A stretch of DNA of 12,591 bases, taken from the NCBI GenBank assembly GCA_900552475.1, contig USAC01000061.1:1-12591 (forward strand), read 5' to 3'. A program made the translations under genes and the position numbers. The notes beneath the pieces are model-generated. The model made no database searches and had not been told where the DNA came from. It saw only the letters and a program-made list of their open reading frames with translations. This document shows, piece after piece, positions 12,502-12,591 of the stretch (the first letter of the stretch is position 1; every line of letters starts with the position of its first letter). Source of the DNA: an uncultured Eubacteriales bacterium. GTDB lineage: Bacteria > Bacillota > Clostridia > Oscillospirales > Oscillospiraceae.

Positions 12502-12591
12502 CTATACTCGGTACTGCGCTCCACACCCAAATCGTCAATGATGAGCAGGTCGTACTCGTCAAAGCTGGCGATAAAGTCGGCCCTGTCCTCG
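12502..12591 (-). pseudogene. Broken IstB/DnaC-like ATPase gene (internal fragment)
   Basis: Read leftward from the window edge, the sequence encodes RADFIASFDEYDLLIIDDLGVERSTEY, with the Walker B motif LLIIDDLG and the VERS(T/S)EY segment typical of IstB/DnaC-like replication ATPases carried by insertion sequences and conjugative elements. Intact relatives continue with a REQ(V/L)FNVID-like segment, but here the frame runs into the antisense of the ferredoxin fusion gene, so the 3' part is missing. The 5' part lies beyond the window. The break falls at 12501-12504, right at the neighbour's stop codon. Confidence 0.7.

Noticed and set aside
1..12591. CRISPR array or phage structural genes
   Set aside because: No regularly spaced direct repeats with unique spacers, and no capsid, tail or terminase-like reading frames were seen.

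Overview
The window reads as a GC-rich, low-redundancy chromosome segment of an anaerobic Gram-positive gut-type Clostridium, most like an Oscillospiraceae/Ruminococcaceae member. This is inferred from ECF-type vitamin transporters (ThiW, RibU), strong AGGAGG-type ribosome binding sites, canonical TTGACA/TATAAT promoters, a lipoprotein-type solute-binding protein and the style of the mobile-element remnants. No rRNA is present, so the assignment is by gene content only.

Region 1 (1-4925) is a thiamine salvage locus. Two operons diverge from a promoter region at about 1886-1983, and each message starts with its own TPP riboswitch followed by an intrinsic terminator. The leftward operon, thiW-thiM, imports and phosphorylates the thiazole moiety. 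The rightward operon, thiE-thiD-cytX, imports and phosphorylates the pyrimidine (HMP) and couples the two halves. No de novo genes (thiC, thiG, thiH, thiS, thiF) are present. The thiW leader carries about 270 further nucleotides of hairpin-rich sequence that no gene explains. cytX ends at a very long bidirectional hairpin terminator.

Region 2 (5116-9780) is a leftward sulfur-scavenging cluster. An SsuB-type ATPase and SsuC-type permease overlap by 4 bases and have their own promoter. A second strong promoter sits on the permease stop codon and drives a lipoprotein substrate-binding protein and a 645-residue SdsA-type metallo-beta-lactamase alkylsulfatase without a signal peptide, also overlapping by 4 bases. 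The likely logic is import of an organosulfate or sulfonate followed by cytoplasmic release of sulfate. The second message begins with an unexplained 55-nt near-perfect hairpin plus a T-rich tract.

Region 3 (9857-12591) looks acquired. It starts at a 3' fragment of tRNA-Arg(ACG) that keeps its own terminator, the classic scar (att site) of a tRNA-integrating element. To its right, base composition and codon choice become visibly more AT-rich. Genes there are an HxlR-type regulator divergent from a small FMN-binding split-barrel protein, an FMN riboswitch, ribU, and a split-barrel/2[4Fe-4S] ferredoxin fusion. The window ends in a broken IstB/DnaC-like ATPase gene, a typical mobile-element gene, cut exactly next to the ferredoxin fusion stop codon.
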